From JACKBK01 sp963707275 (lineage in GTDB: Bacteria > Chloroflexota > Anaerolineae > JAAEKA01), in the NCBI GenBank assembly GCA_963707275.1, contig CAVPPH010000001.1, positions 620,001-684,000 on the forward strand: 64,000 nt of DNA, in the 5' to 3' direction. This document shows, piece after piece, positions 36,857 to 45,930 of the stretch; within the stretch, counting starts at the first letter, position 1, and each line of letters begins with the position of its first letter. The notes beneath the pieces were generated by a model, which was not told where the DNA came from, did no database searches, and saw nothing but the letters and a program-made list of their open reading frames with translations. Made by a program: the position numbers and the translations under genes.

Positions 36857-38780
36857 TCAGCGTGCCGTCAGCCCGAAATTCGCCGCTACGGTCTGCACGT
36901 CGAGCATGTCAAACGCGCCATCGCCTGCCCCGCTGTTGTTCAGGTCGAAGATCGGGTCGTAGACGCCGTTCATCCAGTAGCTCTGTAGCGCCTCGGCGGC
37001 CAGCATGATATCGGTCACATCCACGACCGAGCTACAGTCGATGTCGGCGTAGAAGCAGGTCACCTCGAACGACTGGGCCGAGAAGGGCCCCCAGTTGCCG
37101 CCGCTGTCCAGGCCGCGCACCAGCGCCAGATGCGATCCGCGGCCCAGGCCGGTGGTATCGACTGTGGCCGTGACGTTCTCGATCGTCGAGTTGAATGTCC
37201 CGTCCGCAGCGGCCATCGCTGTGCCCGTGCCGGGGTCGCCTGGCGGCGCATCGCCGGGGCGGATGACATAATACTCAGCGGCCGCGACCGGTTGGTTGCC
37301 GTTCTGCGTGTCGTTGATCTGCGCGGCCAGCGTAAGTGGTGCGCCGGAAGGAACGCTGTCCGGGCTGGTGACCACGTTGCGTGCGTCTGGTCCATAGACC
37401 CGCATGTAGGGCCGATCGGAGATCGTCGCGGCGTATTTCAGCACCGGCAGCATGTTGCTGATGATGCCGGGCAGCAGGTTGCAGCTTGTAAAGAAGTCGT
37501 TGCCATACAACTCGATGACATAGGCCGGGATGCCCAGCTCGCCGTACGCCCAGTCTCTGGTGTTGCCGCTAACGGGATAGAGCGCATGCTGTACGCCGTA
37601 GCTGTTGTAGGTGGACATCTTGTATGCAATGGCCTCCAACTGCCGCGTTGTTGGGCGAATTGGCGGTGGTCCAACCCCACGGTACCAGGATGACGCCGCT
37701 GGTATAGTTGTGCAGATTGATCAGGAAGCCGGTGGCGTCGGCGGGTGCGGGATCGTTATCGCCCGGTCCGCGCTGATCGGGAATGATGGAGCGCACGAAG
37801 TCCTCGTAGGCCGTGATCTCAGGTTCTGACGCTGGCGAAGGCCCGCGGTAGGTCTGGTCGCAGACATAGGTGCTGTAGCCGCCAAACGGGCCTTCCCATT
37901 TGAAGACGTGGTTGCGGTTCATGTCAATGCCAAAGTGGCTGCCAGAGGAAGGCGGCCAGGCACAGGCCAGCGAGCCGGCAATGCTGTAGTTGCCATTCTT
38001 GCGCCAGTACCACGGATTGCCGGCGTAGGGCGGTTCGGTGCCCGCGCCCAGTTCCACCAGCCGCCGGCCGTCGGGATTGCTGCTCAGCACGACGTAGACC
38101 TCGCGTTCGTCCAGCAGCCAGGTGATGTCCGGGTCGCTTCCGTACCCGTTGACCAGCATCTCGATAAACGCCTTGGCCAGTTCTGGCGTCGGAATCTCGC
38201 GTGCGTGGATGCCGGCGTCGACGAAGAAGCGGCCCGTCTTGGGTCCGTCGGCCAGCTTGTTGGTGATGCGAGCGACGATCAGGTCATCGCCCGGCCAACT
38301 CCAGTTCTGCGGCGCGGGCGACGTGCAGCCGCCCTGTGTCTTGCACCAACTGTCGCCGTAGTCGATCAGATCGACGAAGGTCGGGTGGTCGGCGGCGAAG
38401 ACTTCTAGCCACGTGTTGAGGTCTGTCAGGTGGCTGTAGCAGGCAGGCCAGACATCCGGGATCGCAGGTGCATCGCCCACGACTGTGACGGTGTAGCCCT
38501 GGCTGCGCACGCGGGCGATCTCTGCCGCCGTCAGTATGATCGTCGACGAGCCGGCCTCGAATGCCTCATCCCAGTCGGGCAGTAGCTGCGCCAGATCGGC
38601 CGCGTCCTGGCTGCTGTTGACGTCGATCTCGACGTAGTAGCGACCGCTGGGGGGTTGCACATCAACGGATGGCTGTCCCAGGTCGTTTTCCGGTGCGGGG
38701 CCGGCCGCGACGAGTCCTGGCATTGCCAGCAGGGTCGTCACTGCCAGCAGAAAGCACATCATGTGTTTGCAATTCATCAA
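36857..38780 (-). CDS. Secreted M14 zinc carboxypeptidase with dockerin-like end (frameshifted)
   Basis: A signal peptide (MMCFLLAVTTLLAMPGLVAA) leads the protein. The M14 domain shows zinc ligands in GIHAREIPTPELAKAF and, later, LHNYTSG, substrate Arg in SNPDGRR, FGIDMNRNH, and the catalytic Glu in AYVIELYGNDFF. The frame breaks at 37643-37644 (one extra C, plus strand) between these; repaired length is 640 residues. After an Ig-like region the C-terminus carries two dockerin-like loops (DIDCSSVVDVTDIMLAAEAL and DLNNSGAGDGAFDMLDVQ). It is probably an extracellular peptidase that could be held on a surface scaffold. It overlaps the lipoprotein gene by 4 bp. Confidence 0.82.
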
Positions 38781-39238
38781 GCACCTCCGGGTTGTTCTGA
38801 GAACATGCCTATGATCAGGAACTCCTGGTTGGAAAGCGGATCCTGAGCCTGTCCGATAATAAGCACCTGTTCGCTGGCGCCGCTGCCGCGCTGCCAGCCG
38901 ATGATATTGATGACGTCCGATTCCTGGGTCAGATCAGCCGCGGCCTTCCAGTCGCCGCCAATCTCACCGGTGTAGAACTGTTTGACGCTCTCCCACCCCG
39001 TTCCTTCGGGCAAACTGTAGAGGCTGATCTGTGAGGTGAGATTCTGATCGGATATACTCTGTCCGATCGCGTTGAACATGGCATCGGTGATGTAATTGGA
39101 GCCGGGGTCGACGGGCTGCGAGCCGGCATAGACGGGAATGTCCTGCAGTGCAGCTGGCTCGCTGCCGTTGCAGGCAGCCAGAAGAACGGTCAAGGTCGCA
39201 ATCAACCACAAAAGCAAGACGGTTCGGGGTATTCGCAT
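38777..39238 (-). CDS. Small lipoprotein of unknown function
   Basis: This 153-residue product has a lipoprotein signal with lipobox LLAACNGS, then a compact alpha/beta part (VYAGSQPVDPGSNYITDAMF, LPEGTGWESVKQFYTGEIGG). GWESVKQFY-TGEIGGDW resembles a motif seen in small exported proteins of Chloroflexota, but I cannot name it. Its stop overlaps the start of the M14 carboxypeptidase gene by 4 bp, so translation is coupled. ATG 39238 follows GGAG. Confidence 0.7.
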   Translation of the reverse strand: MRIPRTVLLLWLIATLTVLLAACNGSEPAALQDIPVYAGSQPVDPGSNYITDAMFNAIGQSISDQNLTSQISLYSLPEGTGWESVKQFYTGEIGGDWKAAADLTQESDVINIIGWQRGSGASEQVLIIGQAQDPLSNQEFLIIGMFSEQPGGA

Positions 39239-39344
39239 AGCTCAACTACTCCAGTAATGGGCACAGATTGGCAAGGGCTACCGGGGCCGGGGAACCAGGC
39301 AACTCTAGCACAGGATTTCGCCACTGTCAAAGAAGGTGAGCGGC

Positions 39345-39372
39345 TTGACACATGACGCGTTTCTGATACACT
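39345..39372 (+). promoter_or_regulatory. Promoter of the four-helix membrane protein gene
   Basis: TTGACA (39345-39350), a 16-bp spacer, and TACACT (39367-39372) with TGA before it as an extended -10; the gene starts at 39420. Confidence 0.65.
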
Positions 39373-39419
39373 ACAAGCCTCGCACCAACCATCTTCATGT
39401 TCGATACCAGGAGGCAATC

Positions 39420-39929
39420 ATGGCAGTATTGTTGTCGGTCATCCGTGTGATCCACGTCTTCGGCGCGGTCATCTGGGCTGGCGTCGCATTTGTCAACTAT
39501 GCCTGGTTGTCGCCGGCTGTCAAAGCCAGCGGCCCAGCCGGCGGGGCGGTGATGGGGCGCATCGCCCGCAGTTCCTTGCCGCGCGTCATGACGATCGCTC
39601 CGATTCTTACCGTGCTTTCTGGTCTTGCGCTGTACTGGGTCTACTCTGGCCATCTCAATACTTCGTGGATTTTCTCCTGGAAAGGGATTGCGTTGAGCAT
39701 TGGTGTGTTGACCGGGCTGGCAGCGTTCTTCGAAGGCATGTTTGTCAGCGGGCCGACCGTCGGCAAGATCGGCAAGCTGGGCGCAGAGATGCAGGCAGCC
39801 GGTGGGCCGCCGCAGCCAGAGCAACTAAGCCAGATGCAAGCCTTGCAAGCCAGGCTGGAGAGCGCCACTGCCCGCGGCGCTGTCTTCCTGGCGATCTCCG
39901 TGGTCGGCATGTCGCTGGGCGCGGCCTGA
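39420..39929 (+). CDS. Four-helix membrane protein, CopD/DUF2269-like
   Basis: ATG 39420 follows AGGAGG; 169 residues. Four hydrophobic helices: VIRVIHVFGAVIWAGVAFVN, ITIAPILTVLSGLALYWVY-like, IALSIGVLTGLAAFFEGMF, and GAVFLAISVVGMSLGAA. The early His in VIRVIHVFGAVIWAG matches the heme- or metal-site His of CopD and DUF2269 proteins. A short Gln-rich loop separates helices 3 and 4. The precise substrate, if any, is unknown. Confidence 0.65.
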   Translation: MAVLLSVIRVIHVFGAVIWAGVAFVNYAWLSPAVKASGPAGGAVMGRIARSSLPRVMTIAPILTVLSGLALYWVYSGHLNTSWIFSWKGIALSIGVLTGLAAFFEGMFVSGPTVGKIGKLGAEMQAAGGPPQPEQLSQMQALQARLESATARGAVFLAISVVGMSLGAA

Positions 39930-40019
39930 AAGTACCGGGGATTTTTCGAAGACTCCTGTGGTGAAGCGGATGGAGCCGAGGTCCCTGGCACTCGTATGCG
40001 ACAGCGCTGCCCGGCCAGT

Positions 40020-40048
40020 TTGCGGGCCGTCAGGTGCTATGATATACT
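40020..40048 (+). promoter_or_regulatory. Sigma-70 type promoter
   Basis: TTGCGG (40020-40025), 17-bp spacer, TATACT (40043-40048). It lies 32 bp before the TTG start at 40081 and overlaps the alternative ATG at 40039, which argues against that ATG. Confidence 0.6.
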
Positions 40049-40080
40049 GGCGGCACTTTGACAGATGGAGGTCAACTAAC

Positions 40081-40275
40081 TTGGAAAGACGTACCGCCCG
40101 GAATGTTCCGGCGAGCAAGCGGAGGGAAGTAGAGAAGAACGGCAATCAATTGCCCAAGGAGTTAGTGTTGAACCTCCTGGTACAGGGGTATCCCCTGGAA
40201 GAGTTGCTGGAATTCTTCCCGATGTTTACTCTAGATCAACTGATGTTGTTGCTAGACGACGAGGTGATCCACTAG
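40081..40275 (+). CDS. Small protein of unknown function
   Basis: TTG 40081 follows GGAGG (40065-40069); 64 residues. The N-terminus is basic (ERRTARNVPASKRREVEKNG); the C-terminal part is helical (LPKELVLNLLVQGYPLEELL then FPMFTLDQLMLLLDDE). The spacing of GYPLEELLEFFP resembles the helix-turn part of DUF433-type antitoxin-like proteins, but I do not claim that. It is a complete single-gene unit with its own promoter and terminator. Confidence 0.6.
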   Translation: MERRTARNVPASKRREVEKNGNQLPKELVLNLLVQGYPLEELLEFFPMFTLDQLMLLLDDEVIH

Positions 40276-40302
40276 ATCGCCGCCAAGACCTATCATCATT
40301 AA

Positions 40303-40331
40303 CGAAGCTCTGGAATGGTTCCAGGGCTTCG
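40303..40331 (+). terminator. Terminator hairpin after the small gene
   Basis: CGAAGCTCTGGAA pairs with TTCCAGGGCTTCG (one G-T pair) around a 3-base loop. The downstream T run is weak. Confidence 0.55.
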
Positions 40332-40443
40332 CTGATTCTGGCAGAGTTGCAAGCGATGGTTGTCCACCATAGCTCTTGTCATCGATAGACGAGATCATGA
40401 AGGGTGTCAAAGAAGTTTCGGGCTAATTTCGGACACGTTCGAC

Positions 40444-41262
40444 CTATGGGCTATTCTGCCAATCTCCTGTATTGCCGCTCTGCAGGAACTCCAGCACCAA
40501 CTTGTTGAACGCTTCCGGCTGGTCCACCGGCGTCGCGTGGCCGGAATGCGGGATTACCACCATCCGACTGTTGGGGAGCCCGTCGGCTAGTCGCGTCTTG
40601 ACGCTCATCGGCACGGCGTAGTCGGTATCTCCTGAGACGACCAGCGTCGGGCAGGTAATAGCCGCCAGGCTGTCGAGCGCGTTGAAACGGGCCACCGCCA
40701 GCAGAGAGTTGCGGTAGGCGCTCGGCGCGTTGACGGAAAGACGCGCGGTGGCTTCGTCGCGCAGCGGCGCCTGCTCCTCGTGCGGAAACAGCCGCTGCGC
40801 GACGTCCGCGGCGACTTTGTCCATCCCACGGAAATAGGTTGCGGCGAAGCGTTGCACACCCATCAGCCGGCGTCGCCAGCCGTCCGACACAAAGCTCGCG
40901 GCGGTGTTGACCAGCACAAGGCTGCGTACCAGCTCCGGGGCGTCCAGCGCAAGTTGCTGCGCCACTGCGCCACCCAGCGACAGCCCGACGACGTGCGCCG
41001 GCCGCGCCTCGATACGCCGCATCAGCGCCGCCACATCGGCCGCGAACAGCCCGATGCGATAGGGTCCTGGCGGCCGCGGCGACACGCCGTGGCCGCGCAG
41101 ATCAGGGGCAACCATGCGGTAGTGCGGCGTTAGCGCCGGCCATTGCAGCTCCCAGTCGCTGCGGCTGCCCCCCAGTCCGTGGATGAGCACCAGCGGGTCG
41201 CCCTGACCCGCCTCGGTATACGCCAGATCGATGGTGTTGAGGTGATCGTAGTGGTCTTCCAT
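40444..41262 (-). CDS. Alpha/beta hydrolase
   Basis: ATG 41262 (MEDHYDHLNTIDLAY) gives 272 residues; the longer frame would start in the promoter of the divergent phosphatase. LVLIHGLGGSRSDWELQWPA has the oxyanion motif, VVGLSLGGAVAQQLA the nucleophile Ser, GDTDYAVPM the acid Asp, and IPHSGHATPVDQPE the His. This is the 3-oxoadipate-enol-lactonase-like branch of the fold; the substrate is unknown. It is cytoplasmic, with no signal peptide. Confidence 0.85.
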   Translation of the reverse strand: MEDHYDHLNTIDLAYTEAGQGDPLVLIHGLGGSRSDWELQWPALTPHYRMVAPDLRGHGVSPRPPGPYRIGLFAADVAALMRRIEARPAHVVGLSLGGAVAQQLALDAPELVRSLVLVNTAASFVSDGWRRRLMGVQRFAATYFRGMDKVAADVAQRLFPHEEQAPLRDEATARLSVNAPSAYRNSLLAVARFNALDSLAAITCPTLVVSGDTDYAVPMSVKTRLADGLPNSRMVVIPHSGHATPVDQPEAFNKLVLEFLQSGNTGDWQNSP

Positions 41263-41328
41263 GCGTTCATGGTACTCCCGCCGTTCATCCGTGTCAACCT
41301 GCCCGAGGTATTCCGTCACACTTTTTTC

Positions 41329-41357
41329 TTGGCACAACCAAAACGCCATGGTACAAT
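41329..41357 (+). promoter_or_regulatory. Leaderless-type promoter of the phosphatase-fold gene
   Basis: TTGGCA (41329-41334), 17-bp spacer, TACAAT (41352-41357). The ATG at 41367 is only 9 bp further, so the leader is absent or 1-3 bases. Confidence 0.7.
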
Positions 41358-41366
41358 GCCGCCGCT

Positions 41367-43049
41367 ATGGTGGAAACCAACGGCATCCCCCGTTCCCGTG
41401 TTCTCGTGATTGGATTGGACGGCGCTACCTGGGCCATTGCGCGCCCCTTGATGGCTGCCGGACGAATGCCCAATCTGGCGCGCCTTGTCGAGCAAGGCGC
41501 CGCCGGTTCGCTCGCGTCCACCGTTCCTCCCATTTCCGCGGCTGCCTGGGTCTCGTTCCTGACCGGCCAGAACCCTGGCCGCCACGGCGTTTACCAGTTC
41601 CGCAAGTTCGACCTGCGCAACTACAGCGGCTACCGCGACGAGTTCGCTACCAGCAACGACTACGTGGGGCGCAGCTTTCTGGAATTGGTCGGGCAGCACG
41701 GGCGGACGGTTGGCTCGGTGGGCGTGCCGATGACCTACCCGCCCTTCCCGGTCAACGGCTTTCTGGTCAGCGGCTTTCCGCGTCCCTTCGGCCCGACCGC
41801 GCAGGTCTATCCGCCGGAGATGGCAGGCAAGCTGGGCCGCTGGGACGAGGTGCAGGACAGCTTCAACTTCTCGCTGTCGGGCGCGAAGACGGTGGAAACC
41901 TCCGATTACTGGGTCGAGCGCTACACCGAGATCTCCGTCGAAGCGCTGTCCGAGGAGGACTACGATCTCTTCCTGGTGGTCTGGAACAGCACGGACAACA
42001 TCCCGCACCTCTTCTGGAAGTACACAGACCCTGATTTCCCGGCCTATGACGCGGCCGGCGCGCAGCGGTTCGGCGACGTCATCAATCATCAGTATGAGGT
42101 GGCCGACGGCGAGATCGCCAAGCTGCTGGCTGCCCTGCCAGACGATGGCAACACCACGGTTGTTGTCATGTCCGACCACGGCATGGGACCGCATCCACAT
42201 CTGCAGGTTCACCTCAACGCCTGGCTGTCCGGGCAAGGCTTGCTGGCAGTGCGCGCGGGCAGCGGCGGCCAGCCCAGCATCGCCAGTCGCACGGTTAGCA
42301 AAGCGCGCAAGCGGCTGCCAACCCAGTGGCGCCAGCGCCTGCGCGACCGGATGCCGGCTGATATGCGTGCCGGGATGCATGCCCGCCACATGAACCTCGA
42401 CCAGATCGATTGGTCCCGCACACAGGCATACCGCTTCAAGATCTTCCCGTCGGTTGAAGGTGTCGTGATCAACCTGCGCGGCCGACAGTCTGAGGGCATT
42501 GTCGAGCCGGGCGCCGCATACGACGCGCTGTGCGACCAACTGGTTGCCGCGCTGATTGAATTGCGCGATTCCGACAGCGGCCAGCCCATCGTGGCACGCG
42601 CCAGCCGGCGCGAGAACCTGTTCGAAGGCCCGTTCCTTGACGATATTCCCGACATCCTGGTCGAGTTGAACGTCGATTACACCGGCGGCTCGGCGGTGGC
42701 CGGCCCGCTGGTGACACCGGTGCCGCTGCGCGATCTCAGTGAGTACAGCGCCTCGCATCACCCGGACGGTCTGTTTGTGGTGCGCGGCGCAGGTGTCCGC
42801 GCCGGCGCGTGGATCGAGGGTGCTGAGATCATCGACCTGCCGCCGACGCTGATGCACCTGATGGGGCTGCCCGTCGCGTCGTGGATGGATGGCAAGGTGA
42901 TCACCGGCATCTTCGAGCCGTCTGCGCTGCGTCCGGTGGCCTATGCCGACTATGACCTGGCGGACGTGGATCGCTCCACCAAGTTGAGCGACGCCGACGA
43001 AGAAGCGATCCACGCGCAACTGGCCGGTCTGGGATACCTGCGCGAATGA
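41367..43049 (+). CDS. Alkaline phosphatase-fold phosphodiesterase/nucleotide pyrophosphatase family protein
   Basis: This 560-residue protein opens the polysaccharide locus. VLVIGLDGATWAIARPLMAA supplies the first metal Asp; VPPISAAAWVSFLTGQNPGR is the nucleophile region; VVMSDHGMGPHPHLQVHLNA gives the metal-binding DH pair. The ending region ASHHPDGLFVVRGAGVRAGA and IIDLPPTLMHLMGLP is typical of the bacterial type I phosphodiesterase group. No signal peptide is visible. In surface-glycan loci such enzymes may remove or transfer phosphorylated head groups, but the substrate is unknown. Confidence 0.85.
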   Translation: MVETNGIPRSRVLVIGLDGATWAIARPLMAAGRMPNLARLVEQGAAGSLASTVPPISAAAWVSFLTGQNPGRHGVYQFRKFDLRNYSGYRDEFATSNDYVGRSFLELVGQHGRTVGSVGVPMTYPPFPVNGFLVSGFPRPFGPTAQVYPPEMAGKLGRWDEVQDSFNFSLSGAKTVETSDYWVERYTEISVEALSEEDYDLFLVVWNSTDNIPHLFWKYTDPDFPAYDAAGAQRFGDVINHQYEVADGEIAKLLAALPDDGNTTVVVMSDHGMGPHPHLQVHLNAWLSGQGLLAVRAGSGGQPSIASRTVSKARKRLPTQWRQRLRDRMPADMRAGMHARHMNLDQIDWSRTQAYRFKIFPSVEGVVINLRGRQSEGIVEPGAAYDALCDQLVAALIELRDSDSGQPIVARASRRENLFEGPFLDDIPDILVELNVDYTGGSAVAGPLVTPVPLRDLSEYSASHHPDGLFVVRGAGVRAGAWIEGAEIIDLPPTLMHLMGLPVASWMDGKVITGIFEPSALRPVAYADYDLADVDRSTKLSDADEEAIHAQLAGLGYLRE

Positions 43050-43059
43050 GGATCGGCGC

Positions 43060-44541
43060 TTGACTACCCAGCGACTTAGCCGGCTGTCATCGCCGCGCGT
43101 TGATCGCCGCAGCCCTGCCTGGTGGATAGTCCCGCTGGGACTGGCCGGCTGCCTGCTGATCGGCTTCGTGATGGGCGTGATGCAATCGCCGGTGCTGGCC
43201 GCGGTCATGCTGGGCGCAGGCATCGCAGTGGCCTGGGTGGCGTTGGTGGTCGCCCGTCCCGAGTGGGCGCTGCTGATCTACACCGTGCTGGCCGTCAATC
43301 TGAACAGCATCGACCTGCCGGTGCCGGGCGGTGTGCGTATCAGCCCTGACATCCTGCTGACGTCGCTGCTGATCGTCGGCGTGGCGCTGCGGGCTTTGAC
43401 ATTGCGCCGGCCAGTCTTCTCGCTGCCCATCACCGCACCCTATCTGATTTTCCTGGCGGTGCCGATGGTCACCATGATCTGGAGCCCGACGCCGGTCGAG
43501 TCGATGAAAGGCATTTTTCGTTTCATCAGTTACTACGCCATCATGTGGCTGATCGTGGACGTGATTCAGACCAAAGAGCAACTGCGCCACATGGTGGTCG
43601 CTCTGTTGCTGGCGCCGATCATCCCGATTTTGACCAGCTTCCTTCAGGCTGCAACTGGCGGCGGGCAGACGATCTGGGCCGGCGAACTGTTCAACCGGGT
43701 CTATGGACTGGCCGGCGGGCCATTTACCCTGGCCTATTTCCTGGTGTTGCTGATCCCGCTGGCGCTGATCTTCCTGCTAAAGTCGGCGCCCGACGATGAC
43801 GAACGCGGCGTCTGGCAGTTTCGCAAGGGACTGCTGGCTCTGCTGCTGGTCGGTGCCGGCGCGGCGTTGCTGTTGACCTTCATTCGCGGCGCTTGGTTTG
43901 CGCTGGTGTTTGCGGTGTTGCTGCTCGGTCTGTTGCGCGGCTCGCTGCGTTACCGTCAACTGCTGCTGACGATCCCGGTGGTCGCCGGGGCGGTACTGAT
44001 TTTCTTCGCCCCAGCGCTGGACCGCCTGGAACAGGTGGCCGACCCAACCAGCACGCTCTTCGGTCGCATCGAGGTCTGGAAGCTGGCTGCCGACTGGATT
44101 ACCACCAGCCCGCTGGCCTTTGTGGCCGGTCTGGGAATGAAGTCATTCGAGTACTTTTATATCCTGCAGGCTGCGCCCCGGGTGGCCGGACTGTACTGGC
44201 GGCGTGAGAGCTTTCTGATCGGCAACCGACCGCACAACGAGATCCTCGGCTTCTGGCTGGACGTCGGGCTGATCGGCCTGATCGCCTTCATCGCGTCGGT
44301 AGCAATCGTGCTGCGCCAGGCGTGGCAAATCTTCCGCCGGTCGGATGATCAGCCGCTACAGCTTTTCGCACTGGCGTTCATGATCGGCGCGGCCGGCATT
44401 ATCTTCGGCGCAATGGGCGACAATGTCTTTTCGCAGCCCAGCGTCGCCAGCTATTTCTGGATCATGGCCGGGCTGATCATGGCGATCACTCGCCACATGC
44501 TGCCGGCCGCCGGGCAAGACCGCGTACCGGCGACGCCATGA
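43060..44541 (+). CDS. O-antigen ligase/polymerase-like membrane protein
   Basis: The start TTG 43060 follows GAGG (43047-43051); 493 residues. About eleven membrane helices and a large extracytoplasmic loop near residues 330-390 (ILQAAPRVAGLYWRRESF, NRPHNEILGFWLDVGLIG) match the O-antigen ligase (Wzy/WaaL) family; RPHNEILGFWLDVG is its conserved loop motif. Such proteins polymerise or attach surface polysaccharides on the outer side of the membrane. The stop overlaps the next gene by 4 bp (ATGA). Confidence 0.85.
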   Translation: MTTQRLSRLSSPRVDRRSPAWWIVPLGLAGCLLIGFVMGVMQSPVLAAVMLGAGIAVAWVALVVARPEWALLIYTVLAVNLNSIDLPVPGGVRISPDILLTSLLIVGVALRALTLRRPVFSLPITAPYLIFLAVPMVTMIWSPTPVESMKGIFRFISYYAIMWLIVDVIQTKEQLRHMVVALLLAPIIPILTSFLQAATGGGQTIWAGELFNRVYGLAGGPFTLAYFLVLLIPLALIFLLKSAPDDDERGVWQFRKGLLALLLVGAGAALLLTFIRGAWFALVFAVLLLGLLRGSLRYRQLLLTIPVVAGAVLIFFAPALDRLEQVADPTSTLFGRIEVWKLAADWITTSPLAFVAGLGMKSFEYFYILQAAPRVAGLYWRRESFLIGNRPHNEILGFWLDVGLIGLIAFIASVAIVLRQAWQIFRRSDDQPLQLFALAFMIGAAGIIFGAMGDNVFSQPSVASYFWIMAGLIMAITRHMLPAAGQDRVPATP

Positions 44542-45677
44542 CCGCGCCGTCATCGCCGCGCAGGCGGGGACCGCGGGTGCTGATGATCGGCCCGGAGCCG
44601 CGGGTAGGCGGCGGCATTTCAGCAGTGGCGGGCATGATCCTTGACTCGACCCTGCCATCCCGCTGCCGACTGACCTACCTGGCTGAGGGCACGCGGGCCG
44701 GCGGAGTGAGCAAGCTGCGCCGCTCCCTGGCTGCGCTGGTTGGTGAGATAAGCCTGCTGGCGCGGCGGCAGGTGGACGTGGTTCACCTGCAGGTTGGCGG
44801 CGGGAGCAGTTTCTACCGGCACACGCTCTATCTGGCTTTGGCCCGGCTGGCGGGCCGGCCTGTTCTTTTTCATTGGCATATTCCCGGCGACGCCGGCGCC
44901 GCTACCGAGGTCACCGGCGGCAATCCGCTGCAAGGCTGGCTGGTACGCCGGGCGCTGCGGTCGGCGACGGTGGTGCTGGTCTTGTCGGAGAGCTGGCAGG
45001 CTGCGTTGTCGGGGCTGATTCCTACCGGTGCAGCCAACTCGACACGTTTGGTTGCCCTGCACAACCCGGTGGACTGCACGGCGATCTATCCGACGGCTGA
45101 CCCTGGCCAGCGCTCCGACGCCACGGTCTTGTTTCTCGGCGACTTCTCGCAGCGCAAGGGCGTGCGCGATCTGCTGGCGGCTGTGCCGGCGGTTGTGGTG
45201 CGCCATCCGGCAGCGCGCTTCGTCATCACTGGCGGTGACCCGCCGCCGGATGTGGCAGCGCTGGCTGCAGGGTTGGGCGACGGCGTGACGTTTGCAGGCT
45301 GGGTACGCGGCGACGAAAAGCTGGCCCTGTTGCAGGAAGCTGCTCTGCTGGCGTTGCCTTCCTATGCCGAGGGCGTCCCTATCGCTGTGCTGGAAGCCAT
45401 GGCTGCCGGTCTGCCGGTGGTCACGACACCGGTCGGCGGTATCCCCGATCTGATCGGCGACGGTCGCAATGGTCTGCTGGTCCAGCCGGGCGACATTCCC
45501 GCCCTGGCGGCTGCCATCAATCGCCTGCTTGACGACCCGGTGTTGCGCAGCGCAATGGGTGGCCTGAACCGGCAGCGGGTCGTGGCTGAATACGATGTGC
45601 CGCGCTACGGGGATCGGCTGTTGGCGCTGTACACGGACGTGACGACGCTGCGCTCGCCGAATGAATTCGGCGTCTGA
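44538..45677 (+). CDS. GT4-family glycosyltransferase
   Basis: The 379-residue cytoplasmic enzyme has VLMIGPEPRVGGGISAVAGM in the N-terminal domain and the GT4 signature LPSYAEGVPIAVLEAMAAGL with VVTTPVGGIPDLI in the C-terminal domain, where the Glu pair binds the nucleotide sugar. VLFLGDFSQRKGVRDLLAA marks the second Rossmann domain. It overlaps the ligase gene. The last seven residues, ending PNEFGV, are coded by the start of a palindromic repeat (45654 on). The sugar donor is unknown. Confidence 0.85.
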   Translation: MTAPSSPRRRGPRVLMIGPEPRVGGGISAVAGMILDSTLPSRCRLTYLAEGTRAGGVSKLRRSLAALVGEISLLARRQVDVVHLQVGGGSSFYRHTLYLALARLAGRPVLFHWHIPGDAGAATEVTGGNPLQGWLVRRALRSATVVLVLSESWQAALSGLIPTGAANSTRLVALHNPVDCTAIYPTADPGQRSDATVLFLGDFSQRKGVRDLLAAVPAVVVRHPAARFVITGGDPPPDVAALAAGLGDGVTFAGWVRGDEKLALLQEAALLALPSYAEGVPIAVLEAMAAGLPVVTTPVGGIPDLIGDGRNGLLVQPGDIPALAAAINRLLDDPVLRSAMGGLNRQRVVAEYDVPRYGDRLLALYTDVTTLRSPNEFGV

Positions 45678-45915
45678 TACGGGAAAGTATGCTGAAGCAT
45701 ACTCAGTAGATTGTAAACAAAGTACCCGTAAGTCATTGCGAGCCGCTGCGGCGAAGCAATCTCGTCTGTGCCACGTGAGATTGCATCGGCAGCCCTTGCA
45801 ATGACGTCCGACAAATTCATGGTTGCCGTGTACGTAAGCGGAGTTCGGCAGCCTGCTTGAGCAGGCTTTTCGGTAACAGGCTGCGGTTTCAACCGCAGCA
45901 GACAAGCGGTTGAAA
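45654..45915. repeat. Palindromic micro-repeat cluster
   Basis: It opens with CGCCGAATGAATTCGGCG inside the end of the GT4 gene, then GAAAGTATGCTGAAGCATAC, a GTCATTGCGAG element (45732-45805), a hairpin AGCCTGCTTGAGCAGGCT, and GCGGTTTCAACCGC in both orientations. The order repeats that at 14998-15121. The sulfatase-like gene begins just after it. Confidence 0.8.
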
Positions 45916-45930
45916 CCGCAGATTGTTTTC

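Noticed and set aside
40039..40081. ATG 40039 as start of the small gene
   Set aside because: It overlaps the -10 box TATACT of the promoter at 40020-40048; TTG 40081 has GGAGG upstream.
41316..43223. 635-residue minus-strand frame opposite the phosphatase-fold gene
   Set aside because: It spans a gene with full catalytic motifs and a promoter; composition is that of a shadow frame.
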